A stretch of 64,000 bases of DNA from Pseudopyrenochaeta lycopersici. Its lineage: Eukaryota > Ascomycota > Dothideomycetes > Pleosporales > Pseudopyrenochaetaceae. Below, piece after piece: positions 1 to 10,600 of this stretch. Below the pieces are notes generated by a model. The model was not told where the DNA came from and ran no database searches. It saw nothing but the letters and a program-made list of their open reading frames with translations. Positions within the stretch are counted from its first letter, which is position 1; the number at the start of each line of letters is the position of its first letter. A program made the position numbers and the translations under genes. The stretch is taken from NCBI GenBank assembly GCA_003313425.1, contig NHZP01000001.1, positions 1,550,001 to 1,614,000 of the forward strand, read 5' to 3'.

Positions 1-33
1 TGTGAGCGTTTGCTGACCGTATCTTCCTATCAG

Positions 34-1292
34 TCACCATTTTCTGGTTCCCAATCACCGCCGTCAACTTCTTGCCAGTTGATGTATTCGGTGAATTCGA
101 ATTCTGGTTCGCTTTGATCAAGGTCGTAGCACTTATTGGCTTCTGGATCTTTGCCATTTGCATGAATGCTGGAGTTGGTGCACAGGGCTATCTCGGCTTC
201 ACATACTGGAAATCACCAGGCGCCTTTGCCCCTTATCTTGCCGTAGGCCCTGTTGCAAAGTTTGTCGGCTTCTGGGCGGTTCTCATCCAAGCTGGTTTCG
301 CCTTCCAAGGAACAGAGTTGTGCGCCATTGGTGCTGGAGAATCGGCAAATCCGCGTGTGACCATGCCTAAAGCTATCAGACGGACCTTCTGGAGCATCTT
401 CACCTTGTTTGTTTTCACAATCTTTTTCGTCGGCATCCTGGTAAGTTCGCATACCTATCTCGAGGACTGCTGCGTTTTCGGATCAGGGGTCACTTGCATC
501 CTGAGACGCTCAGGCTTCATTACTGTTCAAATTCATACTGACTTATCATAGGTTCCATACGATCTTGAGGCACTACAAGCCGACGGAACGAACGCCGGCG
601 CAAGTCCTTTGGTGATTGCCATCCAACTTGCGGGCGTCAGCGCTCTCCCAGACATCTTGAACGCTGTCCTACTTACAGTCGTCCTGTCCGCCGCCAGCTC
701 GAACGTCTACTCTGGTAGCCGTATTCTTGTCGGTCTCGCGCAGGAGCACTGCGGGCCTGCATGGCTCAAGAAAACCACGAAGCGAGGAGTTCCGTACTAT
801 GCCACTGCAGTTACAGCTGCCATGGGACTTTTGGCATACATGAACCTCTCCAGCAATGGAAACGAAGCGTTCAACTGGCTCCTGAATATTGTCTCTGTCG
901 CTGGCTTCATCGCGTGGTCGTGTATCTGCCTTTGCCACTTGGGCTTTATGCGCGCACTCAAGGCTCAGAACATCGATCGCGACACCCTTCCTTTCAAGAG
1001 CTGGGGAGGCCGCGGCCTGGCCATCTATGGTCTCACATTCTGCGCCATTATCACATTCACCCAGGGATTTACCGCTTTCGTGCCATGGAGCACCGAGGAC
1101 TTCTTTATCGCCTACGTCAGCTTGATCCTGTTCGTTGTCCTGTATGCCGGTCACAAAATTGTCACTCGGAGCAAATTTATCCACCCTGCCGAAGCCGATT
1201 TGGTAACAGGCAAGTTCGAAGATGAGCTTGCGGAGACATGGGAAGAGAGCTCTGCGAGCGGGTGGAAGAAGATTTACAAGAAGGTCTTCTAA
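34..1292 (+). CDS. amino-acid permease (AAT/YAT family), 5' partial
   Basis: C-terminal part of a plasma-membrane amino-acid/proton symporter of the fungal YAT family (Pfam AA_permease). Two exons are visible, 34-440 and 552-1292, joined in phase 0 across a 110-bp intron (441-551). Bases 1-33 are the end of an upstream intron: a CTGAC branch site at 13-17 and CAG at 31-33; upstream of that the reading frame has a stop, so the exon must start at 34 (phase 1). The translation has several hydrophobic segments and the family-typical GTEL...GESANPR stretch (about 313-357), then SAASSNVYSGSR and the closing cytoplasmic tail ending KKVF. Substrate cannot be told from the sequence. The gene is unmutated and codon use is ordinary. 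The N-terminal half lies outside the window. Confidence 0.93.
441..551 (+). other. spliceosomal intron of the permease gene
   Basis: Donor GTAAGT at 441 and acceptor TAG ending at 551. Removing these 111 bases joins GIL to VPYDLE in frame, as in other YAT permeases; reading through gives a frame that stops inside the intron. Confidence 0.9.
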
Positions 1293-3480
1293 AGTTTCTT
1301 TGATTCTAATGCATTGGGCGGCAGGTACCAAAAGTGTTTTGATTCGCTTTTGCGTAGCATAGCATGGTCTAGGTGTTGCATTGCATGGCGTGGTGTTTGT
1401 TGTACTTGATTTTGGAGCTCGATACCAATTTAACATCTAATGGCCCTTGTTCAATACTACATTTTGTGCATTATGCCAGTATTTTGACGTCAATACTGAC
1501 ACCGAAGGTCCAAATGCGACAAAAGGAGCATGCACAGGCATGAAAAAGCCGGGAGGAGAGCCAGAGTCAGGGTCACATTTGATATGACTGATGAACCGGA
1601 GGCTCTTTCGAAACTGAACTTGGCAGTCGTAAAGTGCTTGGACATTCAAGTTTCAACCTTGGTATCTGGTGGCAGTGTCCTGGCCAACGCCTCATGCGAG
1701 ATAATTGCTATTTCTTTGATGTCATGTTCCATCTTGGAGCTCGCCCAAACCTGGTACAGCCCTACATGGGGTATGCCCTGTGTTCTAGTCAGGCATCGCA
1801 ATCAAGAAGCCCATCTGCAACGCGCATCAACCACAGTACTGGGGTAGCAGCGTCGGGTGGGAAGATCGCTTGGAAATTACGACCTGGCTTTCTGGTCGTC
1901 CACCAAGGCGCAGGCGGGATAAAAGCCCCGAATAGATTGATGTGCCAAAACAATTGGTCAAACTGGGGCAAAATGATGTAAATCGCGCTCGCGACGACTT
2001 GCTGCGCCGTCAGGAACAGGCTTGATGTGTGACGTAGATCTGTGCAACCGAGCCGGGTGTCGTTCTCAAGCAGGGAAGGCGCGCGTTGTGGGGCGACTTG
2101 TGGCGTAACGGCCGGCTACGCGCGACGTTCCGTCCTCACTGAGCCAACAACACTACTTTCTAATGCAACGAGTTCCAATGTGAAAGCCGTGATAATTTCT
2201 CAGATTGACATAGATTCCACATCTCCTGAATGCCATGATGGCGTACTGGCAGTAGCGCCTTCCTGAAGCTTGTTGGAAGTCTCGTCATATTTCCTGGCAT
2301 GTACCTATACATCTCCACCCTTGTGTTATAACACCCGCTAGGCATAACTGTTCTAGGCGTTCTAAAGCTCCGCTTTCTTTTAAAGCCAGTCTTTGAATCT
2401 CATTCGTTCCAACGCCCTGCTCAACCCCTTGCTCCACATTTGGCACGCTCTGGGCGATCGGCACCCCTATCACAGTCACCCACATGGTTCAACGGCAAAG
2501 TGACACATCATCGCCACATCGTGCTGCTGCGTCGTTCGATCTCACGGGGTACCCCTGGGCTGTCTAAAGAAAGAACTACACTGATGTGGCAGGTGTTGTT
2601 GAGTAACATCAAATATTCGCCGACTGCAAGCTCAGCCCTGCTCGTTCAATGTGGCTGTATAGTCGGACTCTCCGATGATTGGCTGTATGGTATTATGTGT
2701 TTTGAATTGCACAGTCGCCCTATATGCCGCTACCGTAGTCCGCTAAGAAACGCTTTGAACTGCTTCAGGGCATTGTGTGAAAGCGGATCCTGGCCATGCC
2801 AACGGAGATGAGCACTCATGCAAGTGTTGGAAACACTTCCAAGAGCTCGCTCCGTCTCCTTTCGAGCTCCATCGACGTCACTAGTTGATAAGGCCTGGAA
2901 GCATTCGCTCTGTAGGGCCTCCATGCTTTTTTTGAGATCCACTGCGCGGCTCTACGGCAGTATCGTGCATACAGGGACCATGTCATATGTAAATATTGTG
3001 GCAAGTATACCCGCCTGTGAAGTGGACACTCGCCCGCCCGGCTCGTCGCTCATATCGCCCTCATGTTCTCATCACTACCACGAACAGTTAGTTCCCCGAT
3101 ATAGATCGTCTACACTTGCTTGCCATGTCCCTGTGAGATGGGAGCTTCAATTCTGCACGTTTTGGGATCAACAGCCCTAACGGCGACCCCAAGATTCATT
3201 TTCAGCCACTTACACTACCCGACTAGAGGCATTGAAGCTGAAAATGTTGATCGACGTCACATCTAACTAGGTACAGACCCACCAGGAGGATGCCGAAGCT
3301 TGTGATTGCCCCTGACCGCTCTGTTGACCCGGTTATAGCTACGTTAACCATTATCCTCCTTAGTAGTGATGACGATCATGCTCTGGAGAAGCAGTTCGTC
3401 GATGACGGTGGCAATGATACCTGTCTAGTAGGCAGGTTTGTGCCCATTGGACCCACCCCTAGAGAGACGACTTTGAGGAA
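1293..3480. other. intergenic, no gene recognised
   Basis: About 2.2 kb of normal-composition, non-RIP sequence between the permease stop and the hydrophobin promoter. Open frames up to about 120 codons occur on both strands but none has a recognisable domain, convincing start or splice structure. It presumably holds the permease 3' UTR and the hydrophobin upstream region. Confidence 0.5.
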
Positions 3481-3481
3481 G

Positions 3482-3487
3482 TATAAA
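3482..3487 (+). promoter_or_regulatory. TATA box of the hydrophobin gene
   Basis: TATAAA lies 112 bases before the hydrophobin ATG. It is followed by a C/A- and CT-rich leader (about 3505-3599) typical of strongly expressed fungal genes. Predicted from sequence only. Confidence 0.55.
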
Positions 3488-3599
3488 GAGAGCAGCGAGC
3501 TGTCGACAATTGAACATCATCTCACACATCAACTCACTTCAACAACTTTAACATCAATCAAGCACTCAACCAACCATCTTCTTCTTCCAAACCATCAAG

Positions 3600-3931
3600 A
3601 TGCTCTACACCACCATCCTCGCCTTCGCTGTCGCAGCCATCGCCGCTCCTCTTGAGGAACGCCAGGCCGGTCTCTGCTCCTCAGGCAACCCCGTTTGCTG
3701 CGCGACTGATGTCTTGAACCTTGCCAACCTGGATTGCGCTCCTCGTAAGTTTTATGATAACAGATCTACGAGATAAACTGCTAAACTTCACTAGCCTCCA
3801 TCACTCCTGCCTCGACCAACGAGTTCATCGACACCTGCGCCGCCGCAGGCCAGCAGGCCAAATGCTGCCTCCTCCCCATCCTCGGACAGGCTCTCATCTG
3901 CTCTGATGTCAACCCCACTGCCCCCGCCTAG
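3600..3931 (+). CDS. class II hydrophobin, 93 residues
   Basis: Small secreted amphipathic protein that self-assembles at air-water interfaces and coats hyphae or spores. Exons 3600-3744 and 3795-3931 flank a 50-bp phase-1 intron (GTAAGT...CTAG, CTAAAC branch-like site near the 3' end). Residues 1-16 form a signal peptide ending AIAA. All eight cysteines are present: C26, C33-C34, C46, C63, C72-C73, C84. Spacings are C-X6-CC-X11-C-X16-C-X8-CC-X10-C; the last four fit class II exactly and confirm the splice junction, while the first (6) is shorter than the usual 9-10. The start has A at -3 and follows a typical leader. The gene is unmutated. A cerato-ulmin-like class II hydrophobin is the best family; the precise role is not readable. 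Confidence 0.95.
3745..3794 (+). other. hydrophobin intron
   Basis: 50 bp, GTAAGT donor, CTAG acceptor. Splicing here gives exactly 16 residues between the fourth and fifth cysteines, the class II value. Confidence 0.93.
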
Positions 3932-4903
3932 GAAGCGTGGCTCGAGTAATGTTTGTTGTATGATAGAGATTCCCTAGATGGGTAATCTTGGATGATGTAC
4001 ATATATATTGGCGTTTTACCGCCGGGAGGCTGGAAGTGTATGAACAGTGTACAATCCTTTTGTTATTAAACTCTTGGAATCATTTTGTTCGAACAGTAGG
4101 ATACCAAAAAAAAAGTCCCGCCATCTTTCCGTTTACTCGATTGTTCCTCTTGTGATTCACATGCATTCAACTTCTACCAGAGGCCTAACATAATTTACGT
4201 GACTTGATTGTACTTATTCTTGTTCGCTCATGGTTTTGTCAATCAATATAGTATGGTACACCACCCCATTTTTTTTCTCGCCGAAAGGCGGGGAAAAGAC
4301 GACGGTCGCCGATGAACAGGCCAGGTGCATGATGCGAAACACTGCTCCACAACCTCTCATCATCTTAATTATAGAGCATCTAAAACATAGAATTTTCACA
4401 GACAAGCTTGTTCGAGTAAATGCCATAAGTCCATAGTGGTGCAATGCATTATGTCATTCATAGATGCCAATAGATCCCTGAACATCAGGCGGGCTACATG
4501 TAAGTGTAACTACATAAAAAGCCACCCTAGCTACTTTGTTCGGGGATTTAGTGATCATTTGGTAAATGTATACAATCACTACTCGAAAGGCCAGACATTG
4601 ATGCCTAAGATTGTAGATGCAGGTCTTGGGATCTCAGGGAGTTTGCTATATTTACTATCCTTCTATCGCTGACTTTGATGGGTGTGCACCATTGATCAAA
4701 ATCAAGAACTTTGCCAAGATGAAAATGATACTTGAGGCGATACGAAACAGCATGTAACGATCAGTATATTTCCAACTAATGCTCGATGTATCACTCAAAG
4801 CTATGTATGCAACGACTTGATGAAGGTAAGAACTCAAAAGAAGTATTAATCAGCAGCAGCAAATTACCAATGATATCCGGATACTGCTACCGAGGTTCAC
4901 CCC
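3932..4903. other. hydrophobin 3' flank, no gene recognised
   Basis: Contains the hydrophobin 3' UTR and about 800 bp of ordinary-composition DNA. Open frames of 60-78 codons on both strands show no known domain. The change to strongly AT-biased, CpA/TpG-poor sequence comes at about 4904. Confidence 0.5.
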
Positions 4904-5880
4904 GTAACGAAACACCCCACGTAACGCGACACTTTTTACACCTAAATTCTGTAAAATAGACTAAGCTTAGAGATTAATATCTACTTAACTACTAATTAGA
5001 ATTATCTACTTTTTTAAATTTCTTAATAAGAATATCTTAAAGATTAACTTTAGAATTTTAAATTTATCTAGTTGAATTATATAAGCAGCTTCTTTTAAAT
5101 ACTAGTAAAATTTAGCTTTTTATATAAGCTATTTATAGAAATTCTAAATAAGCTAAAACTTTCTTACTTTAGTATATAGTCTAAGTTTAAATATAAGAAG
5201 TTATGATTTTACTAGATTTTAAAGAATTCTTTATTTAAGGTTTTTTAAAGTATACAAAGTTAAATTTTTATATAACTTAACTGTTAGGAGTTAATAACTC
5301 CTAACTAGACTAGCTAACGAGTCTAGTATACCTAAGGTATACTTAGCTAGTTTAGCTTATAATAAGCTAGATTAAAGCTATTAAATATAAAGTTAACTTC
5401 TTTTAGCTTAATTAGCTTTAAGTATAAAGTAAGAAGAATATAAAAGCTTTTTAAGATCTTACTTATATAGTAGTAATTCGTCTAGTTACTAATATAACCC
5501 TATTATCTCTTATTAAACTTCTTTATACCTATCTAACTCTAATAACCCTAAGGACTAGGCTATAACTATATAGAACTAGTCCTAGCATTAACTATTACTT
5601 AACTTTATAACTTTATACTAGCGTACTTACCTAACCTTAACCTAATTAAGCACTTCTAGTAGCATCTTAAGAAGCGTATATATAAATTCTATTCTTAGTA
5701 TAATAATTATAGCGCTACTAAAGAAGAGTAGGATAGCTTTTGCAGTGCATTAAAAGAGTGCTAGCGTCGCATACTAGCGAGGCTTATCTGCTACCTTATC
5801 TTAAGTATGCTACAACGAATTGCTGTACACAGATAAGCGCGAGGCTAGTAAACTAAATACTAACTGCGTGCGCAACTCCT
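4904..5880 (+). mobile_element. RIP-mutated Tc1/mariner DNA transposon remnant
   Basis: Decayed transposase of the Tc1/mariner (DDE/D) superfamily. On the plus strand around 5590-5700 the translation follows the family block 'LPxxSPDLNPIEHxWxxLKxxIYxF' with RIP-type substitutions (for example P to L, E to K, W/Q to stop). Around 5730-5860 the usual C-terminal stretch (ALKE...RRI...SMxxRIAAV) can be followed. The left end near 4904-4945 has an abrupt edge with a CGTAACG-rich motif that may be the terminal repeat; I found no matching right terminus, so the 3' end is probably truncated at the Copia junction. Nothing here can be functional. Confidence 0.6.
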
Positions 5881-5889
5881 GCTTTAAAA

Positions 5890-6634
5890 ATAATTTAATT
5901 ATATTATATTTTGGCTAAGATACGTAGTGTTGAAGTTTTGCGTACAAATGCATGTGAGGCTGGCTTGTGCGCTGGCGGAAGAAACTTTATTCATGTGACT
6001 GTAGAAGAACTGGAAGTTAAGCTACTATCACCTACGGTAATAATTTAGTGTGATAATACTTAAATAATCTAGCTAGTAACTACAGAAGCTTTAAAGCTCT
6101 AGACTAAGCTTTATTATATTAGTATCTATAATTATTAGCTTAGATAAGAAGTTTTATTAGGAAAGATAAAAATAAAGTATGTATATTTAACTAAAATAGT
6201 CGCGGACGGCCTTATAAAGGTATTACTCTATAATAAATAGAATAACTTCTTAAAATAACTTAGACTAGTAGAAGTAAGAAACTATAAGGTAATAAAAGAA
6301 GTACTACTTAAAGAGATTTAGAGATAACTTAAGGACCTTATAATCGTATAAGTGGCTTATAACTAGTTATCTAGCTTATATAGTTATCTAAGCTAAAGGG
6401 GTGTGTTAGATTATATAAGTGCTGTAAGGCCTGTTAGATATAAAAGATAAACTTAAAAGTACTACATAGGAAAGGGCGATTAATAAAAGGACTGATACTA
6501 CGGCCTTTAGAACCTTTAGAAGCAAAGCAGTTATAGAAAGGACTCAAAGGAGGGGAGAGAACACAGAATTAATCAATCACGTTCATTATTAAAAATTCAT
6601 CAAAGATCAAGCTAAATAGTCCTTGAATCTGACA
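5890..6634 (+). mobile_element. 3' end of a Ty1/Copia retrotransposon
   Basis: RIP-mutated end of a Copia pol gene plus 3' LTR. At about 6110-6280 the plus strand encodes the characteristic RNase H tail (KIKYVYLTKIVADGLIKVL, then a degraded FLxxLxL). A purine tract AAAGGGG (polypurine tract) lies directly before the LTR. The 5' LTR, gag, integrase and RT are missing; I could not follow the element upstream of about 5890. Confidence 0.65.
6404..6634 (+). repeat. Copia 3' LTR, 231 bp
   Basis: Begins TGTTAGAT and ends ATCTGACA, a TG..CA pair with 8-bp imperfect inverted ends, immediately after a polypurine tract. No partner LTR is present in the window; the flanks do not show a TSD. Confidence 0.6.
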
Positions 6635-7637
6635 ATAAGTAAGCAGCTTTAACTTACTTCTTATTATCTTAATTAAGCTAGTCTTAAATGCAGTCTCTAT
6701 AGTATCTCTCCTTAAGTCTCCTAATAATCCTTATCTTACTTTAAGGTTTTACTTGCTAGTATACCTTATTAGAGAATCTAATATCCTCTTAGTCCTCCCC
6801 TTTAGGCTTTAGAATAAGTATAGTCTTACTGTACTTTACTTTATCGTTATTAGGGGCTCGCTAACTAAGGAAATAGGAGGCGATGGCTGAAGCCACACTA
6901 CCGCATATAGATAGATCGCCAAATCAACTATATATCTAGATTCAGCCATCCAAATCAGCGCTATCCGTTTAATACACTAGTCTCAGGCCCGGTTTAATTA
7001 ATAAGACAACTCTTACACCCCCAAAGTTTTGACATCTCTTAAATTTTTATACGCGGTTAGTCGTGCTCAGGTAGAAACATATTTCTATATAGTCTTACAT
7101 GCTAGTAACACTCTAAAGCCCGTGTTCTACCCCTAAATCATAATCAACAACAAAAACTATCTTTCCCTTAATATCTTTAGCAAGGAATGGCGAAAGGGAA
7201 TATGCTGGGTCATGCTTTTTCCAGACATCCACCAGCTGTGGTTGACACATAGATAACGAGTTGTACACGCTCTCGGCTTCCTTTACTTCCTCCTGCACCT
7301 TCGCTCGCTTCACAATCAGCAATCTCTACCTTTGGCCATCATGCGGAGCATTTTCAACACCTTCACCACGCTGACAGCTGTCACTGTGATTCAAGCATAC
7401 CTTCATCATGCGAATTGCAACATCACAAGCTCAGCTATTTCCTCCGCCGCTACCTCGAAAGCGGACGCACAGCTCTTGCGAGACCTTGTGTCGTCTCCCA
7501 CAGCCATCCAGCGCTCTCGTCGGCTGCTCGTCGAAGGTGTTCTTCGCACTGGAGACGACCTGGGGCAAATTATCGTTTTCGATTTTAATGATCCTCAGCC
7601 TGCCGTTGGTGCAATGGGCGGTGTCCCTGCCTGCAGT
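6635..7637. other. spacer: RIP-like DNA to about 7060, then unique DNA
   Basis: 6635-7060 is CpA/TpG-poor repeat debris I could not assign; it includes a perfect 10-bp inverted repeat (GATGGCTGAA at 6882 and its complement at 6941). 7060-7637 returns to normal composition and is the downstream flank of the NLR-like gene. A 69-codon minus-strand frame (7113-7322) starts right after an in-frame stop and has no recognisable domain. Confidence 0.45.
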
Positions 7638-10600
7638 TCAGTGTTGGTTTCGGATGCTTGTAAGCCATTGCGACAACGAGACATCTGGCGAGCTACTTTC
7701 AGAACGCAATTTTCCTGTTATTCCGGGCACAGCGAGGAATAGGTGTGCCTGGCAATTTTCTGCAAACCCACCAGGAATGAACCCGTCCATCTCGTACTGT
7801 CTGTAACATCCCTCGCAAAGATCAATATCTACGCAATCTCTGCAAACGAACCGTTCTACGCCCGCATAAAGCCGGCTGTTGCAGCCGTCACACAACGTAC
7901 CACCCTGTGCTAGTTTTAATTCAGTCAAACAAAATTGATGCTGGAAAGCGAGGACTGCATCATCGTCCTGTCCAGCCCAAATTAAGATGCGGCCAAGAAT
8001 GCTGAAGAACCACGGCCAAACTGTGCCTATTTCCTCACAGAGGTTGGCGACAGCAATAACTGTGTACCTGTTATATCCAGCCCGTTCGGGATTCAGTGGA
8101 TTCGCCCTGTGGTGTACCGATTGCTCTTGTCGGAAAGATACAAAACGTTGCTGGCAGATCTTGTATAGACTTATACAGGCATTTCGCACAGATGTCTGGT
8201 CCTGATTGCACGTATTTTTATAGATTTGCAGCGCCCGCATGTACATCTTCTCCGCCTCGTCCAGCTTTCCCCGGTCCGCGTAGAGACAGCCCAAGTTGTT
8301 AACTGTACCCAGTGTCGACGTGTGCTCTGCGCCTAGTGCCTTCTCATATCCTTCCAGCGCTCGCACGTACATTTTCTCTGCCTCGTCCAGCTTTCCTCGG
8401 TCCGCGTAGAGAAGGCCCAAGTTGTTAACTGTATCAAGTGTCGACTTGTGTTCTGCTCCCAATACCTTCTCATATCCGTCTAGCGCTCGCATGTACATTT
8501 TCTCTGCCTCGTCCAGCTTTCCTCGGTCCCTATAGAGATTTCCTATGTTGTTGATTGTATCAAGTGTCGACTTGTGTTCTGCTCCCAGTACCTTCTCATA
8601 TCCTTCCAGCGCTCGCATGTACATTTTCTCTCCCTCGTCCAGCTTTCCCCGGGCCTTGTAGAGACAGCCCAAGTTATTAACCGTGCGGAGTGTTGACTTG
8701 TGCTCTGCTCCTAGTGCATTCTCTATTCCTTCCAGCGCTCGCATGTACATTTTCTCTGCCTTGTCCAACTTTCCTCGGTCCGCATAGAGAAGGCCTAAGT
8801 TGTTGACTGTACCCAGTGTCGACGTGTGTTTTGCGCCCAGTGCCTTCTCATATCCTTCCAGCGCTCGCATGTACATCTTCTCTGCCTCGTCCAGCTTTCC
8901 CTGGTCCTTGTAGAGAAGGCCCAGGTTGTTAACTGTGCCCAGTGTCGACGTGTGCTGTGCTCCTAATGCCTTCTCCATTCCTTCTAGCGCTCGCATGTAC
9001 ATCTTCTCTGCCTCGTCCAGCTTTCCCAGGTCCGCGTAGAGAAGGCCCAAGTTGTTGACTGTGCCCAGTGTTGACTTGTGCCCTGCTCCCAGTATCTTCT
9101 CATATCCGTCTAGCGCTCGCATGTACATTTTCTCTGCCTCATCCAGCTTTCCTCGGTCCGCGTAGAGAATTGCCAAACAGTGGACTGCCCATAGCAGTAT
9201 CTCATCTTCCTCTTGCCCATCGAGGCCCCGCTCTCCAAACCCATCATCTATAGCATCCTCGATCCTCATCTCGCACCGCTCTGCATGAGGAAGAAGCCGT
9301 ACCTGCGTTTCCCAGTATTTCTTCGTGTCGCTCATCGGGACTGCTAGCCCAACAGCAGTGATTGCTACCCGCGACAGCCCTGCTCGCTGATTGTCATCCT
9401 GAATGTGTAGTGCCCACTGGTGCACCACCGGGTGCGTCGCGTAGCCCGTCTGGTCCTCCATTCCCTCCACCAGAGAGTAGCTCCGGAGCATCCCAACGGC
9501 CTTGATAAACTCTATCTCGCTGCTGGCTAGCTCCCCGAGCCATGCTGACATTCGCTTTGCAGCCGTCGCCGACTTTTGTGATGCAGCTGCAAGCAGCCCA
9601 TGCCACAGGCTCTTGTTGTCCAAATGCGCCCACAGAAGGAGCAGATTCGCGGCTGCCTCATTTCTTGCCCTGACAGCCATGTACGATATCATCCAAGTCG
9701 TCGCCACGCTGCCGTTCGAGTAGCTTCGCAGTGGCATGTGACTCCCATTTTGCGGTTCCATCAGCTCTCTCCACTGCTCCTTATACAGCCTAGTATATGT
9801 GCCGAAGCTCGTGCACGTTTCGCTCATGTACGCAGCGGCCTGCGCAAGGGCCAGCGGTAGCCCGTCGAGCAGTCCCAGCAGCTGGTCGCCCTCGTGCCCT
9901 GTGATAGCGTTACTATAACACCCACAGTCGTTGCAGGCAGACTCTGAGATGCTTACCAACTCGTCTTCCATACCATGTCTCGAAGATAGCCAGTGCTCGC
10001 TCCTCATCGACCTTCTTCACCTCCCATCGCTCTCCAAGCTGCGCGAGATGGGGAAGACGGGTCGTGATCAGCACCGACCCTTGGTCAGCCTCCGGGAGAT
10101 ACTCCTCCACGTCATATGCCTCAGCATCCTCTTCCCGCCCCCTATGATCTCGGTCCACGTTGTCCACCACTACCAGCCAGTCACGGTTGTCTGGCATGCT
10201 CAGCCAGCGTAGCACGTCCTCCACCACAGCGCCCAGATCGCCGCCCCGGCTAGAAGTGTACATCCTGCTGCTCTCAGCGACTTGTCCCACCGGGATGCGG
10301 CTCGCACAAGCGGCGATACTCTGTTTGAGGTTGCTCTTGCCGCTCCCGTCGAGCCACAACACTGACAAGAAGCAGCGCTGATGGCGCCGAGCGAAAGCGG
10401 CCGCCAGCTGCGTCTTGCCCATGCCGCCCAATCCGTGCACCACGAGCATCCGCCGTCTTCTGTCTTGCTTCTGCGGTAGAAGCGCTCGCTCTAACGTTTT
10501 TGTGTCTTGTGGTCGGTCGGCAAACTTCCCAACGGGTACGCCCTTGAGACTGAACGGTATGTGGTATTTGCAAAGCTTTCCCACTACCTCTGTCTCGGCC

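Noticed and set aside
669..1436. 255-codon open frame on the minus strand
   Set aside because: Shadow of the permease exon; the plus-strand frame has clear family motifs.
3290..3655. 121-codon plus-strand frame overlapping the hydrophobin start
   Set aside because: Covers the promoter, TATA box and leader; out of frame with the hydrophobin and without any domain.
7113..7322. 69-codon minus-strand frame downstream of the NLR-like gene
   Set aside because: No ATG in a good position, no domain; could be a relic exon but nothing supports it.
7332..7742. 136-codon plus-strand frame with a hydrophobic start resembling a signal peptide
   Set aside because: Overlaps the end of the NLR-like CDS on the other strand and has no recognisable family; not enough to call a gene.
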